A DNA stretch of 64,000 nucleotides from positions 3,214,001-3,278,000 of the forward strand of contig JAFFJZ010000017.1 of NCBI GenBank assembly GCA_018340375.1. The letters run 5' to 3'. Shown piece after piece: positions 42,447-52,257 of this stretch (within the stretch, counting starts at the first letter, position 1; each line of letters starts with the position of its first letter). Under the pieces are notes generated by a model. The model was given only the letters and a program-made list of their open reading frames with translations. It had not been told where the DNA came from and ran no database searches. The translations under genes were made by a program, and so were the position numbers. The stretch comes from Gonatopus flavifemur. Its lineage: Eukaryota; Arthropoda; Insecta; Hymenoptera; Dryinidae.

Positions 42447-44141
42447 TCAAAAGGACTTATGATATCTTTTTCTAGTTTCTTCAAAACTTCTGTTTGATCT
42501 CTTTCTGTTGTACTCATGATTCGGTTCATCTCTCTTCAACATCCAGCAATAGTCAGCCATCATTCTAACGTCCCACCTTCCTTGATATTTGGTCTCCATA
42601 ACCTTAAGGTCTTGATGAAATCTCTCCCCTTGCTCTTCACTGACAGCACCAAGATTCTCGGGGAAAAAGTCAATATGGGAATGCAAATAATGGAGTTTTA
42701 TACTCATATTACAACCCAGGGTTTTGAAATTGTTAAGCATGCTGTTGACTATATTTTCATAATCAGGGCTTTTTCTGGTCCCTAAAAATGTTGTACGACT
42801 TCCTTAAATGACTTCCAAGCGAGCTTCTCGGTTTTATTCATAGTTTTTTCAAAGTCAGGATCTTGCATCAATTTCCTTATGTCTGGACCAACAAAAACGC
42901 CTTCTTTTATCTTCGCATCCGATAAATGCTTGAATTTATCACATAAATATTTGAAACAAAGACCATCTTTAGGCAATGCCTTTACGAATTGCTTCATAAT
43001 GCCTAATTTGATATGAAGCGGAGGTAGCAGAATTTTGGAGCGGTCAACTAGTGTTTCGTGTACAACATTTTTACTTCCAGGGTTCAATGATGCTCTCTGT
43101 GGCCAATCTTTCTGGATCCAATGTCGTGCTCTATTCCTACTATCCCATTCACATAGAAAACAGGGTATTTTGTATACCCTCCTTGTTGACCAAGCAACAT
43201 AGTTAATATTTTGAGATCACCACATATAGTCCAGTTATGATTGGAGTAATTTATTTTTGAGGACGAAATCCAAATTTTCATAACATTCTTTCAAATGAGT
43301 AGAATGTCCAATAGGCAAAGAAGCAAATTTATTACCATTATGTAACAATACTACTTTGAGGCTCCGTTTCGAAGAATCTATAAAAAGTCTCCAATCATTT
43401 GGATTGTATTCTACATCAAACATTTTGAGTAGGCCAGGCACATCACAACAATACACTAAATTTTTTCTTGAGCAAAATACGGTAGAAAATCCTTCTCTCT
43501 ATTTCTATACCAATAAAAGTTCGTTGTACGATCCAGCATGTTTTTTCTTTCAATCTGGAACCGAGTAATTCCGCAGCATCTTTCGGGAGATTAAGATCTC
43601 TTGTCAAATCATTCAATTCACTTTGAGAAAACAGTGGTGGTGTTTCGTTGCACTCGTAATATTCATCGTCAGGATCTGAAGTATTCATTATAGCCTCTTG
43701 AAATAAACTAGGATCAGATGAAAATGGTTGGGCAGGATGGCATAACTCTTTGCTATCAGGATCTTTATACGTAGGTAAAATCACAGAACGAATATCAGGA
43801 TAACTTATCGCTGCTTTATTTTTAGAATTAAATCCTTTTATGTTTGAACAGCAGAAGTAACAATCGTTGATATGATTTTGCGGTTCCATCCAAATCATTG
43901 GAGTCTGTAAACTAAAACAATGTTTTTCTCCTCTTGACCATTTCCGAAGTTCACGTACACATGTCGAACACACTTTATGAGGCGCCCATTGTTTGTCTTG
44001 GTTTTTTATGTTGATTTTGAAATAGCTATCGTATAGTTCTTCAATACATTTAGAAATTATTTGTTGCTGTCTCTTTATTACATAATTTCCACATATGTAG
44101 CAGAAGTTATCTGGAGCATTGATACATTTTCGAGAAGCCAT
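42447..44141 (-). pseudogene. TE-encoded Cys-rich protein (CYICG...LNLPKDAAELLGSRL family), broken
   Basis: The start MASRKCINAPDNFCYICG is chosen over an upstream in-frame Met because related proteins begin there. It has paired Cys motifs (CYICG, CSTCVREL, CYFCCSN) that probably bind zinc, then LNDLTRDLNLPKDAAELLGS. Later frames add DWRLFIDSSKRSLKVVLLHN (43456-43235), WTICGDLKILTMLLGQQGGY (43281-43084), PPLHIKLGIMKQFVKALPKD (43087-42782) and NLGAVSEEQGERFHQDLK with DYCWMLKRD (42740-42447). I recognise this ~600 aa family from many insect genomes as an uncharacterised repeated protein. Four frame changes divide the copy. That it lies inside matched TIRs with a duplication supports a transposase role. 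Confidence 0.65.
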
Positions 44142-44399
44142 TTGTGAAACTTTTTTAAATACACGAAATTCACAACAATTACTGGACACTCGATACTTGT
44201 ACACGGAGGAAAAAATTAGAACAACAATCAGTACATTCCGAGTGAATTAGTGGAATAATGTCTGAACATAGCAACAAACAATCTACGATCTCAGCAGTGC
44301 TGGCTCGAAGGATATTACCGCCCGGCGCGAGAATTTTGTAGGCGTCCGATTATAATAGTGTAGCATATTGCATAAATATATATTTATGTGATATGCTAT

Positions 44400-45040
44400 A
44401 AGCATTTTCTACCGTATTTCGCTCAAGAAAAAAATTTAGCGTATCGTTGTGATGCGCCTGGCCTACTCAAGGTGTTTCATGTAGAATACAATCCAAAGTC
44501 AATCCCCTTCATTCATTCAACATTTTTCTGAAGCATTTTGGTGCGCTGAATCGCATATGGCTCCAGAATTGCTATATCACGTCAGGTATTTGGGATATTC
44601 CGACCTAAAAATGTGGAAAACACTGTTTTTTGGCATATTTGAGGTTCCGTAAAGTCGAAAGGTAATTTTTTTCACAAAACCAATAGATGCACCTCAAAGT
44701 ATCAGTCATCCTCTTCCAAATGCCGTTGAGTTTGCTGAAATATCTTTTTTTTTCATTGAGATACGACAATTTTAAATTTGTGCGCTCATGTACTCAATAA
44801 ATAGGTGGAGACACAATTTTCAAACTGTCGTATCTCAATGAAAAAAAAAGGTATCTGAGCAAACTCAACGGCATTTGGGAGAGGAGGACTTATACTTTGA
44901 GGTGCATGTATTGGTTTTGAGAAAAAAAATTACCCTTCGACTTTACGTAACCCCAAATATGTCGAAAAACAGTGTTTTTCACATTTTTAGGTCGAAATAT
45001 CTCAAAAACCTGAGGTGATAGAGCAATTCTGCAGCCAGAT
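44400..45040. repeat. Inverted copy of a gene piece followed by an inverted repeat
   Basis: 44400-44500 (plus) repeats 43405-43490 (minus) of the neighbouring gene with several substitutions (TTTCTACCGTATTTCGCTCA and the CGCCTGGCCTACTCAA block). Then 44545-44790 and 44800-45035 mirror each other: CATATTTGAGGTTCCGTAAA, ATGCCGTTGAGTTTGCTGA and TTCATTGAGATACGAC with their complements. Confidence 0.6.
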
Positions 45041-45123
45041 TCGGATTCAGCGGATCAAAATGCTTCGGAAAAAGATATTATTGTTTGAGGGGGAAAAAAA
45101 AAGTCAAATTTCGCAGGCCTGTG

Positions 45124-45650
45124 TTACTCTTCTATAATTTTCTCAATTTTCATAAGTTTTGTGACAAATTCATTGCTATTTTCCTCGTGATTGACATATA
45201 TTTCTCCAAAAATAGTACATGGAAACACAATGCCGCGACTTGATTTCTTTTTCTTGAGGAAGAATCATTCCTGATGTTTGATTCAAGTTCTAGGTACATT
45301 CAGTGTATAGATTTTCTCCATTTGTTTCATTCAGATTTTGAGCCCTCGGGGTGAAGCCGGTCTTTTATGAATTAGTTGCCTATGTTTCGCCATCATTGCA
45401 GCCGGCTTGTTCATAGCAATACCAGCTTGCAGCTTGCAGCTTGTTCACAAACCAGCTGCTATTATGGCAAAACGACGGCAAATAACCGATACAAGACATA
45501 GCTCCGTTCCGGAAGCTCAAAATGTATATCTCCTTGGAAATCGCGAAAAAACACTCGGTGAACCATCTCTGAAACGACTAAGGAATTCGTATTATTTGTT
45601 AATCGCTTTAAAAAATTTCTCCCAACAACAATCAATATAGCCTTCTTTTA
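45124..45650. other. No supported gene; CAGCTTG triplication
   Basis: A short repeat (CAGCTTGCAGCTTGCAGCTTG) at about 45422-45445 lies at the start of a 77-codon ORF (45407-45640) with no recognisable content. I do not call it a gene. Confidence 0.4.
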
Positions 45651-45654
45651 ATAT

Positions 45655-45974
45655 ACAGAGTGTCTCAGAAAACACATCCCTCCTTCCACCAGCGTATTCC
45701 TGTTGGAAAACTGGACAACTTTTCCATTTACCATTTTTTGATCTGAGGCTTAGTTTCAGAGTTGACTTCAACCAATCAAGTGGAAGCTACATAAGTCTAC
45801 TTGTTCATTGGAGTAGCCAATGTATTTGCGACCTGAATGGTCAACTTATTCTGTTTACTACTCTGAAATCAAACGTCAAATCGAAAAAAAAGGTAAATGG
45901 AAAAGTTGTTCATTTTTCTCTCAGGAATACGCTCGTGAAAGGAGGGAAGTGTTTTCTGAGACACCCTGTGTATA
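45655..45974. repeat. MITE, ends ACAGRGTGTCTCAGAAAACA
   Basis: Inverted ends ACAGAGTGTCTCAGAAAACA and ACAGGGTGTCTCAGAAAACA, with CAACTTTTCCATTTACC mirrored inside. Same family as 34602-34921 by the internal AACTTTTCCATTTAC...GATCTGAGGCTTAG block. From 45975 to 46430 no gene is seen. Confidence 0.7.
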
Positions 45975-46798
45975 ATTCAGTTGTAGATGATATTTTCCTA
46001 TAATTATTTCACAAATTCCTTATGCTTATTAAACACCATTTACGATATTGTCACGACTGTTATAAAGAATTCACCGAATCATAACAGCTGTATTGCAGCA
46101 ATCATTATTTTGTATGATAAATAATGTTTGTATACGCGTATGGTAAATTCATGCTGAATTCCTAGTGTATTATTACGTTGTATAATGCCAAGTATAGTTT
46201 TGTTTTTAGTCACTATCGTTCAAAACAAATCAAATCGGTCAGTTAGAAAAACACGATTGAGAAATTTTATGGTGCTCTAGTTTTTCGTATCCTTTGATTC
46301 GAATGTCTCGTAGTATTTGAATAATTGCCTTATTTTATATTATTTCGACACAATATGGCTATTTTTTAATGAAAAATGTCATGCATGTTGGATGAATTTT
46401 TTTCGAAAAATTGATGACGCGTCGTTTATTACCCAGACAGCAAAAAACAACCCTCCCAATGGCAGAGAAATGGGACTCTTTGGGAATTCTCTTCCAGGTG
46501 TGAAGCTCTTATTGGATTCTCCGAGAACTATTCCATTAACATTCCGAGCATTCTTTTTTGAACTCAGAAATGATTCAAAAAGAATGCTTTTTCCAAAATT
46601 TTACTATCTGAGATTAGTGATTGTAGTAACTCGATACTTCACAATCTTGTCCCTATCATTCTTTTTGAATGTTTCCATTTGTTTCCTGAGAGGAATGATT
46701 TCTGGTGAAAAACAAATTTATAAATTTTAATCTTAATGTGCAGTTATTGGATACACTTTTTCTGGTGTTTCAATACTCTTCGTAAATAACGGATCCTG

Positions 46799-47520
46799 AT
46801 GTCTGGAAGCAAAAATTTGGAATATCCGGTTATAATATCCGACGATACAAACAAGATAGAAATTGTACCCGCGACTGGGGTCAAAGATGGAACATGTAGA
46901 TTTCCTGAAAACGTATCGACAGGAACTATTCGGAGTATCTTGAGAGGAAAGAAGAAATTCGGTATAAGCACAAAGGATATTCCATTTCAAAACTATAAAG
47001 TAAATCTCTTCGGAACTTACAGTAAGTATTGTTTCTGTTATTACGTACTTGTGAAACGTTTTAAATTCTTGAAGAATGTTGTTAATTGTATCTCCGTAAA
47101 ATTGAGATTGATTCACATGGATTGATTCCATAGAATGCCGTTGCAATGATCTTCCTTTGACTCGTAATTCGTAATGAACGTATCTGATTGATATTTTCGT
47201 TTGAAAGAATTGATGTTGAGACTCTCTCAACAATTACGAATAAAATTTGTCCATATGTAATTTAGATGTTTTTCGATGAACGATTTCAACTTCAGCGATA
47301 TTCACGAGCAAACGTCCTTGAAATATGAAAAAAAAATCTCATCATTCCACATCATTAAAATATTGTACATTTTTGATATAATGATCATGCAATTCCAATC
47401 ATTTTGTTTTCAGGGAATACTGGTGCCGAGGTTTCTAAAAAATACTTTGAATACTTTCAAAATATTTCAGGTGAATCTTACATAAAAGATTTGGCTAGAG
47501 ATTCACCGGAAATCGCTTGA
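46799..47520 (+). CDS. Candidate two-exon gene, 109 aa, unknown
   Basis: Exon 1 46799-47021 (MSGSKNLEYPVIISDDTNKI..., ending NYKVNLFGTY), then GTAAGTATT as donor; acceptor ATTTTGTTTTCAG at 47401-47413; exon 2 47414-47520 (NTGAEVSKKYFEYFQNI, stop TGA). The split codon A/GG keeps the frame. A good donor, a pyrimidine-rich acceptor and phase agreement are the whole case. No family recognised, no 5' exon sought beyond 46799, and the opposite strand has an overlapping 166-codon ORF. It could be a host gene part or a chance model. Confidence 0.3.
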
Positions 47521-47529
47521 GGGGTATGT

Positions 47530-47640
47530 CCAAATAGCACATAGCAGTCCCTGATGTATTCATGAAGAACTCTTTATGAATTCTCATGGTTCGTAAAGTA
47601 TTTTTGATGAACTCATCCTGCACTGTTGTGCTGTCTGGGT
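47530..47640. repeat. Second copy of the CCCAGACAGM MITE
   Basis: GCACATAGCAGTCCCTGATGTATTCATGAAGAAC and a closing TGCACTGTTGTGCTGTCTGGG, matching 35405-35512. The left end is diverged. A fragment with the same start (ACCCAGACAGCAAAAAACAA) is at 46430. From 47640 to 48118 nothing else is seen. Confidence 0.5.
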
Positions 47641-48767
47641 GGCCACTGTAGAAAATTCAAAATTAGGTGCGTATTCCTTGATTTTTTTTTTGGTACGAAA
47701 AAATTATTTATTTGGAAAAGTTTTTATATATACATTTGATACACATATCGAAGTAATGAGAAACATTTTTCTCCTTTTTTTTATGGCAAACATTTTCTGC
47801 CAACGCGTTTTTCTCAAAAAAATTTTTTTGAATTGGTCTTACAAATTGCTTTAATAATTTTTGTCCGATTAACTCCAAATTTCGACAGCATCTTTATAAT
47901 ACAATCTCGCAGAGAAGTACAAACGGATTTGTAGAAACATTGATTTTCCTGAAAACGGTGAACATTTGAAGTCAATCAAGACAAAAATTGTTGAAGCAAT
48001 TCGTTAGGCCAACTCAAAAAAGTGGTTTTGAGGAAAATACGTTGACAGGAAATTTCTGCTATGAAAAAAAGAAGAAAAAGTGTTTCTCATCACTTTGATA
48101 TGTGTACTAAATGTATAAAGGGTGAGGCATTTATCTTGTGACAACTAAAGATCTTGGTGGGATCACTTTTTTTGGAAAATGTTTCATACAAAAATTGTAG
48201 GTTGTCAAAGGGGCTATGTAACAGTGACCTTGGAGATGTCCTTGACCTCGATCTCCAATGTCATTTGAAGGTCAAGTTCAAAATGTCAACTCGGACACCC
48301 CCTATTCGATTCCGGGAATGAAAGGAGCGCGAAATTTTACGTCGAGATATGACCTTGACCTCAAGGTCGGGGCAATACCAAGGTGATTCTGAAGTGAAAA
48401 GAAAAGAAATTTTGTCATACGAGAGTTTTTGTGCAACACGGAGGCTAAAACAGGTAGGACCTTGGAATGACTTTGACCTTCAAGGTCGTTTGGAGGTCAC
48501 CTTAGAAATTGAACGAGTTCGTTATCAAATGAGTTTGTCTTTGTCTTCTCACCGTGCGTCGGGGTGCTTGTTTTCGGTGATTCCCCTCGCCTCTCACCGT
48601 TTTGAATGGTTTTTTTGTTTAGAATTAACTTATTCCAGCAAATGCTCGAATACGGGACCTTCAACTCCAATGCATTTATTGATCCGTACTTCAAAAGATC
48701 GTACACAACTGCGAAGCATATCCACAACAGAGTGGCGCTTATTCAGGCTCCCCTAGGATTTCAATAA

Positions 48768-49548
48768 GTACCCCCCCCTGGATGAGTTTCAAAAAAAATA
48801 TAAAAAATCCTTGCAAGAGCACTCTACTGTATCTTAATAAAAACACAGGGCACCTACTTTCCTCCACTTGATCTCAACTTCATTATTATCTAGCATGGAC
48901 AACATCCCTGACGGAAAAATTTCATCGAATTTTGTTGAATTCCCTTTACTTTTGGCACATTCGGTTTTCATTGAAAATTAGCAAAACTCAGCTGAGTTCG
49001 AGGAAATTTCGGTGCATTACAATAATTATCCACAAAATTCAAAAACCTTGAATCAAATTTTTGACTCCCATTAAAGTTCGTTCAAGTTTACGGAATTTTG
49101 TTGAATTTCATTAAAACCCTACTGTGCCAGAAGTCAACAAAATTCAACAAAAGTTTTCCGCCAGGGATCTATCAGAAAAATATCATTCTCATACGGTTTC
49201 ATCCAGTTCTTAATGTACTTCTTGCGAGAAATTCTCAGTTTTGGGGATTCCAAGATGGAGGTTTTTTAGTATGGCACTTCAAAAAATCATAACTGATCGA
49301 ATTATCAAGGCCGCCATCTTGGAATTTCCAAAATTGGAAAATCTTCTTCAAAAAGTACATGAATAACTGATGAGAACCGTATGAAAATCATATTCTGCTG
49401 ATAGTTGGTCTCCATAATACATAATAGTCGAGGTGGAAGCAAATGGGGAAAAATAGGTGCCCTGTGGCACCTGTTCTTATTGAGAGATAGTGAAGTGCTT
49501 TTGAAGGATTTTTCAAAATTTTTTTGCAACTCATTCAGGCAGCGCACT
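48768..49548. mobile_element. Palindromic MITE split by another MITE
   Basis: The outer arms pair from GATGAGTTTCAAAAAAAATA (about 48783) to its inverted copy at about 49525, and from ACAGGGCACCTACTTTCC (48846) to GGTGCCCTGT (49452-49461). 49166-49410 is an inner palindrome (ATCATTCTCATACGGTTTCA / ATGAGAACCGTATGAAAATC, with GGGATTCCAAGATGG mirrored). The CCCTG MITE (48906-49166) interrupts the left half. Confidence 0.55.
48906..49166. repeat. MITE, ends CCCTGRCGGAAAA
   Basis: CCCTGACGGAAAAATTTCAT at the left; inverted right end CCCTGGCGGAAAACTTTTGT. Both lead into TTTTGTTGAATTYCC/GACTTC. Same group as 11836-12493. Confidence 0.65.
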
Positions 49549-49923
49549 CATTGCAATTTGGGAAAAGCCAGAATGAGCGTCAATCTAAGCCACACATTTG
49601 TTGCCTTGGAACCACGTTTGTTGGTTTACAGCTAACATTGCATCCACAAGCAGAAGCGGGAGTTGGTTTTCCAAAAGATCACGATATTCTCCATGGTTTG
49701 AGTTACCTCCAATGAAGTGGGCACTCACAAGCTTGTGATCAATTATTTCACACCGAATGTACACAAACACGGGCGTAAACACAGTCGTACACGGTCGTAA
49801 ACATACACGGTCGTTGAATTCAAAGCATTGCATAAGAACAAGACATACCACATCGAATCGGTGTGTGTAACTGCGTTCTGTCTCTCGATATTTTCGGTTC
49901 ATGACTCGGCACGCCAACGAATA

Positions 49924-51163
49924 CAGGTTGGTTGAAAAGTTTCTGTGCTCGAAATGAAAGAATACTGTTCTTGTTACGAAATATATTTTTTTATCCAATA
50001 TAATCTCCTAGAAGCTCAATACACTTGTTCCAATGATCTTCCAATAATTTTATCCCATCCTTATAATGGTTTTCCGGAAGCTCTGCAAAATAACCGTCTA
50101 CGGCTGCTATGGCCTCTTCATTCGACGAAAAATGCTTTCGACGAAGGAATTGTTTGAGATTTCTGAAGAGATAGTAGTCGCTAGGAGCCAAATCTGGCGA
50201 ATACGGTGGATGTTCAAGCAATTCGTACTTGAGTTCTTTGAATTTAGCCATCGTCAAAACACTTTTGTGAGCAGGTGCATTATCTTGATGAAAAATGATT
50301 TTTTTCTTCTTTAAACCAGGTCTTTCCTCACGAATTTTTTCATCCAGCTGATCCAAAAGGCTGCAGTAATATTCGGAGTTGACTGTTTTACCTTTCTGTA
50401 GATAATCAAGGAACAAAATTCCTTTTGCATCCCAAAAAACTGATGCCATAACCTTCTTTGCTGATCGTTGTGACTTCACCTGCTTTGGAGCTGAACAACC
50501 AGCTTCAGTCCACTGTAAACGTTCTTGTTTCAATTTAGGATCATGGTGGTAGATCCAAGTCTCATCCATAGTGATAAAACGACGCAAGAAGTCGGTTTTA
50601 TTCTGCTTAAAACGCTCCAAATTACGCTGAGAAATTTGTTTTCGATCCAGTTTTTGTTGAATTGTCAACGTGTGCGGCACTAACTTCCCAAACAGTTTTT
50701 TCATACATAATTCTTCATATAAAATAAGGAGTACTCGTTCGTCTGGGATGCCTATGGCATTAGCAATTTCACGCTTAGTCAAACTTGGACCTTCACTAAC
50801 CATATTATGTACATGCTCAATGATTTCTGCTGTGGTTGCAGTTTTTGGTCGTCCTTCGCGTGGATCGTCTTCAAGGCTAGTACGACCACGTTTAAATTCA
50901 TCAGCCCAAAATTCAACGGTGCATTTTGAAGGTGAGGACTCTTTATACACTTCTAACAATTGTTCATGAATTCCCTTTGCTTTTAAACCCTTCAAAACAA
51001 AGAATCTAATGACTGCACGATATTCAATTTTTTCCATATTAAGAAAAATCAATGACACGTCAACTTCAAATGGCTTGTAAACAAAGAATGAATTGACAGA
51101 ATGACTTGTAACTTTGCATGTGTTCTCAGGACAGATATGCGCAGGAACTTTTCAACCAACCTG
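49924..51163. mobile_element. Complete mariner element, 1240 bp, TSD TA
   Basis: Inverted ends CAGGTTGGTTGAAAAGTTTC and CAGGTTGGTTGAAAAGTTCC, with TA on both sides (49922-49923, 51164-51165). It encloses an intact transposase. Confidence 0.92.
49991..51037 (-). CDS. mariner transposase, intact (DD34D)
   Basis: 348 codons from MEKIEYRAVIRFFVLKGL, chosen over an in-frame Met seven codons upstream because mariner proteins start near this point and have 340-350 residues. Two HTH motifs occupy residues ~10-110 (KGIHEQLLEVY, VEFWADEFKRG; SLTKREIANAIG). The linker shows LVPHTLT and the catalytic domain FITMDETWIYHHDP, KIIFHQDNAPAHKS and HPPYSPDLAPSDYYLFRNL with 34 residues between the last two Asps. 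No stop or frameshift. It would excise and insert the element at TA. The TIRs lie ~65 and ~125 bp away, and no promoter could be recognised. It differs clearly from the mariner at 27 kb, so a separate family. Confidence 0.92.
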   Translation of the reverse strand: MEKIEYRAVIRFFVLKGLKAKGIHEQLLEVYKESSPSKCTVEFWADEFKRGRTSLEDDPREGRPKTATTAEIIEHVHNMVSEGPSLTKREIANAIGIPDERVLLILYEELCMKKLFGKLVPHTLTIQQKLDRKQISQRNLERFKQNKTDFLRRFITMDETWIYHHDPKLKQERLQWTEAGCSAPKQVKSQRSAKKVMASVFWDAKGILFLDYLQKGKTVNSEYYCSLLDQLDEKIREERPGLKKKKIIFHQDNAPAHKSVLTMAKFKELKYELLEHPPYSPDLAPSDYYLFRNLKQFLRRKHFSSNEEAIAAVDGYFAELPENHYKDGIKLLEDHWNKCIELLGDYIG

Positions 51164-51244
51164 TATTCTGATTTCTCTAATCTTTTCTTCTGCTGATTGC
51201 TGATTTCTTCCCGAATTTCGTCTCTGTGAAACTTTCTTCCGAAG

Positions 51245-52252
51245 ATGGAGGCCATTCCTGGTGGAGGAAGAATAGAAATGATCCTCATTCATGGTGAATG
51301 TGCCAGGAAAGTTGATGTAACTGTTACATATTATGCTGAACGTTTTCCCAACAACGCCAACGTGCGATCTCGAGCATCTTTTTATCGGGTCGTTAAACAA
51401 ATTCAAAAACAATTCATGGGAGGGGAAAGTGTGGGAAAGAGAGAAAGAGTCCGTCGCAACACACTTACTGGAATCGACAATGAAATTGCTGTATTAGCTG
51501 CAGTAAATGCTGATCCGCATGTCAGTACTCGAGAAATCGAACATGATTCTAAAATTTCGCAACGTAGTGTATGCAGGATATCGGAAGAACATAAATATCA
51601 CCCCCACCACATTTCATTGCATCAAGAACTCCATAGTGGTGATTTTCAAAACCGAATTATTTTTTTGCCAATGGGCACGTAAACAAATCCAATTAGATCC
51701 TGATTTCTTCGCTGAAGTGCTATTTTCGGACGAGTCCTCTTTTACAAACCATGTCGCGGTTGATAGGCAAAACATGCACTACTGGAGTGATGAAAATCCA
51801 CATTGGTTACGTCAAGTTGAACATCAGCGTCAATGGTCTGTAAACGTTTAGTGTGGGATAATTGATTACCAGCTTGTGGGTCCACGCTTCATTGAGGGTC
51901 ACTTGGACGGCGGGAAATACCGTGATTTTTTGGAAAACTAACTTCCGCTTTTACTTCAGGACGTAACGTTAGCTGTGAGGCAACAAATGTGGTTTCGACA
52001 CGATAGGTGTCCGGCGCATTATTCTCAAGTTGCTCGTCAAGTTTTAGATCGCGAATTCAACGGACGCTGGATCGTGAGGAGTGGTCCAGTGAATTGGCCA
52101 GCAAGATCGCCAGACCTCACCTCGCCAGACTTCTTTGTATGGGATTACTTGAAGAGCGACGTTTACAAACAAGTGCGAACATCTCGAGGGAACATGATAC
52201 AGCGGATCAAGGATGCTTGTGCCAAAATACCACCTAATATGCTCCGAAGTTA
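51245..52252 (+). pseudogene. DD41D transposase, broken, C-terminus lost
   Basis: MEAIPGGGRIEMILIHGECA starts the HTH region; DPHVSTREIEHDSKISQRSV follows. A frame change near 51670 leads to VLFSDESSFTNHVAVDRQNM. TAG at ~51849 (after QRQWSVNV) and TAA at ~51940 are in frame. Then QMWFRHDRCPAHYSQVA and ARSPDLTSPDFFVWDYL complete the triad with 41 residues between the last Asps. It ends at MLRS, about 25 residues short of the relative at 33046, where the frame meets gypsy sequence. More decayed than the copy at 32 kb. Confidence 0.85.
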
Positions 52253-52257
52253 AACGA

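Larger units (their letters stand above)
41380..45123. mobile_element. 3.7 kb element, CACAGGCCTGCGA ends, TSD TTA
   Basis: CACAGGCCTGCGAGGTTTTT at the left and, inverted, CACAGGCCTGCGAAATTTGA at the right; TTA on both sides (41377-41379, 45124-45126). CAC-start ends with a 3-bp duplication suit the CACTA/CMC group. It contains one minus-strand gene (broken), a direct repeat at the left and an inverted repeat at the right. From 42035 to 42430 I see nothing. Confidence 0.65.
48119..52252. mobile_element. Decayed DD41D element, right end lost
   Basis: The left end AGGGTGAGGCATTTATCTTG resembles the ends of the DD41D element at 31470 and is followed by the same kind of GACCTTGACCTCAAGGTC-rich subterminal sequence (48220-48500). 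The transposase remnant is at 51245-52252. Between them lie a palindromic MITE and a complete mariner. At 52252 the element stops short of its C-terminus and gypsy sequence begins, so no right TIR exists. The left boundary is tentative. Confidence 0.45.

Noticed and set aside
45407..45640. 77-codon ORF as a small gene
   Set aside because: Starts in a CAGCTTG triplication, no homology recognised and no splice or promoter support.
48497..48756. ORFs of 76 and 135 codons near 48.5 kb
   Set aside because: They lie in GACCTTGACC-rich subterminal repeats of the decayed DD41D element and show no protein features.
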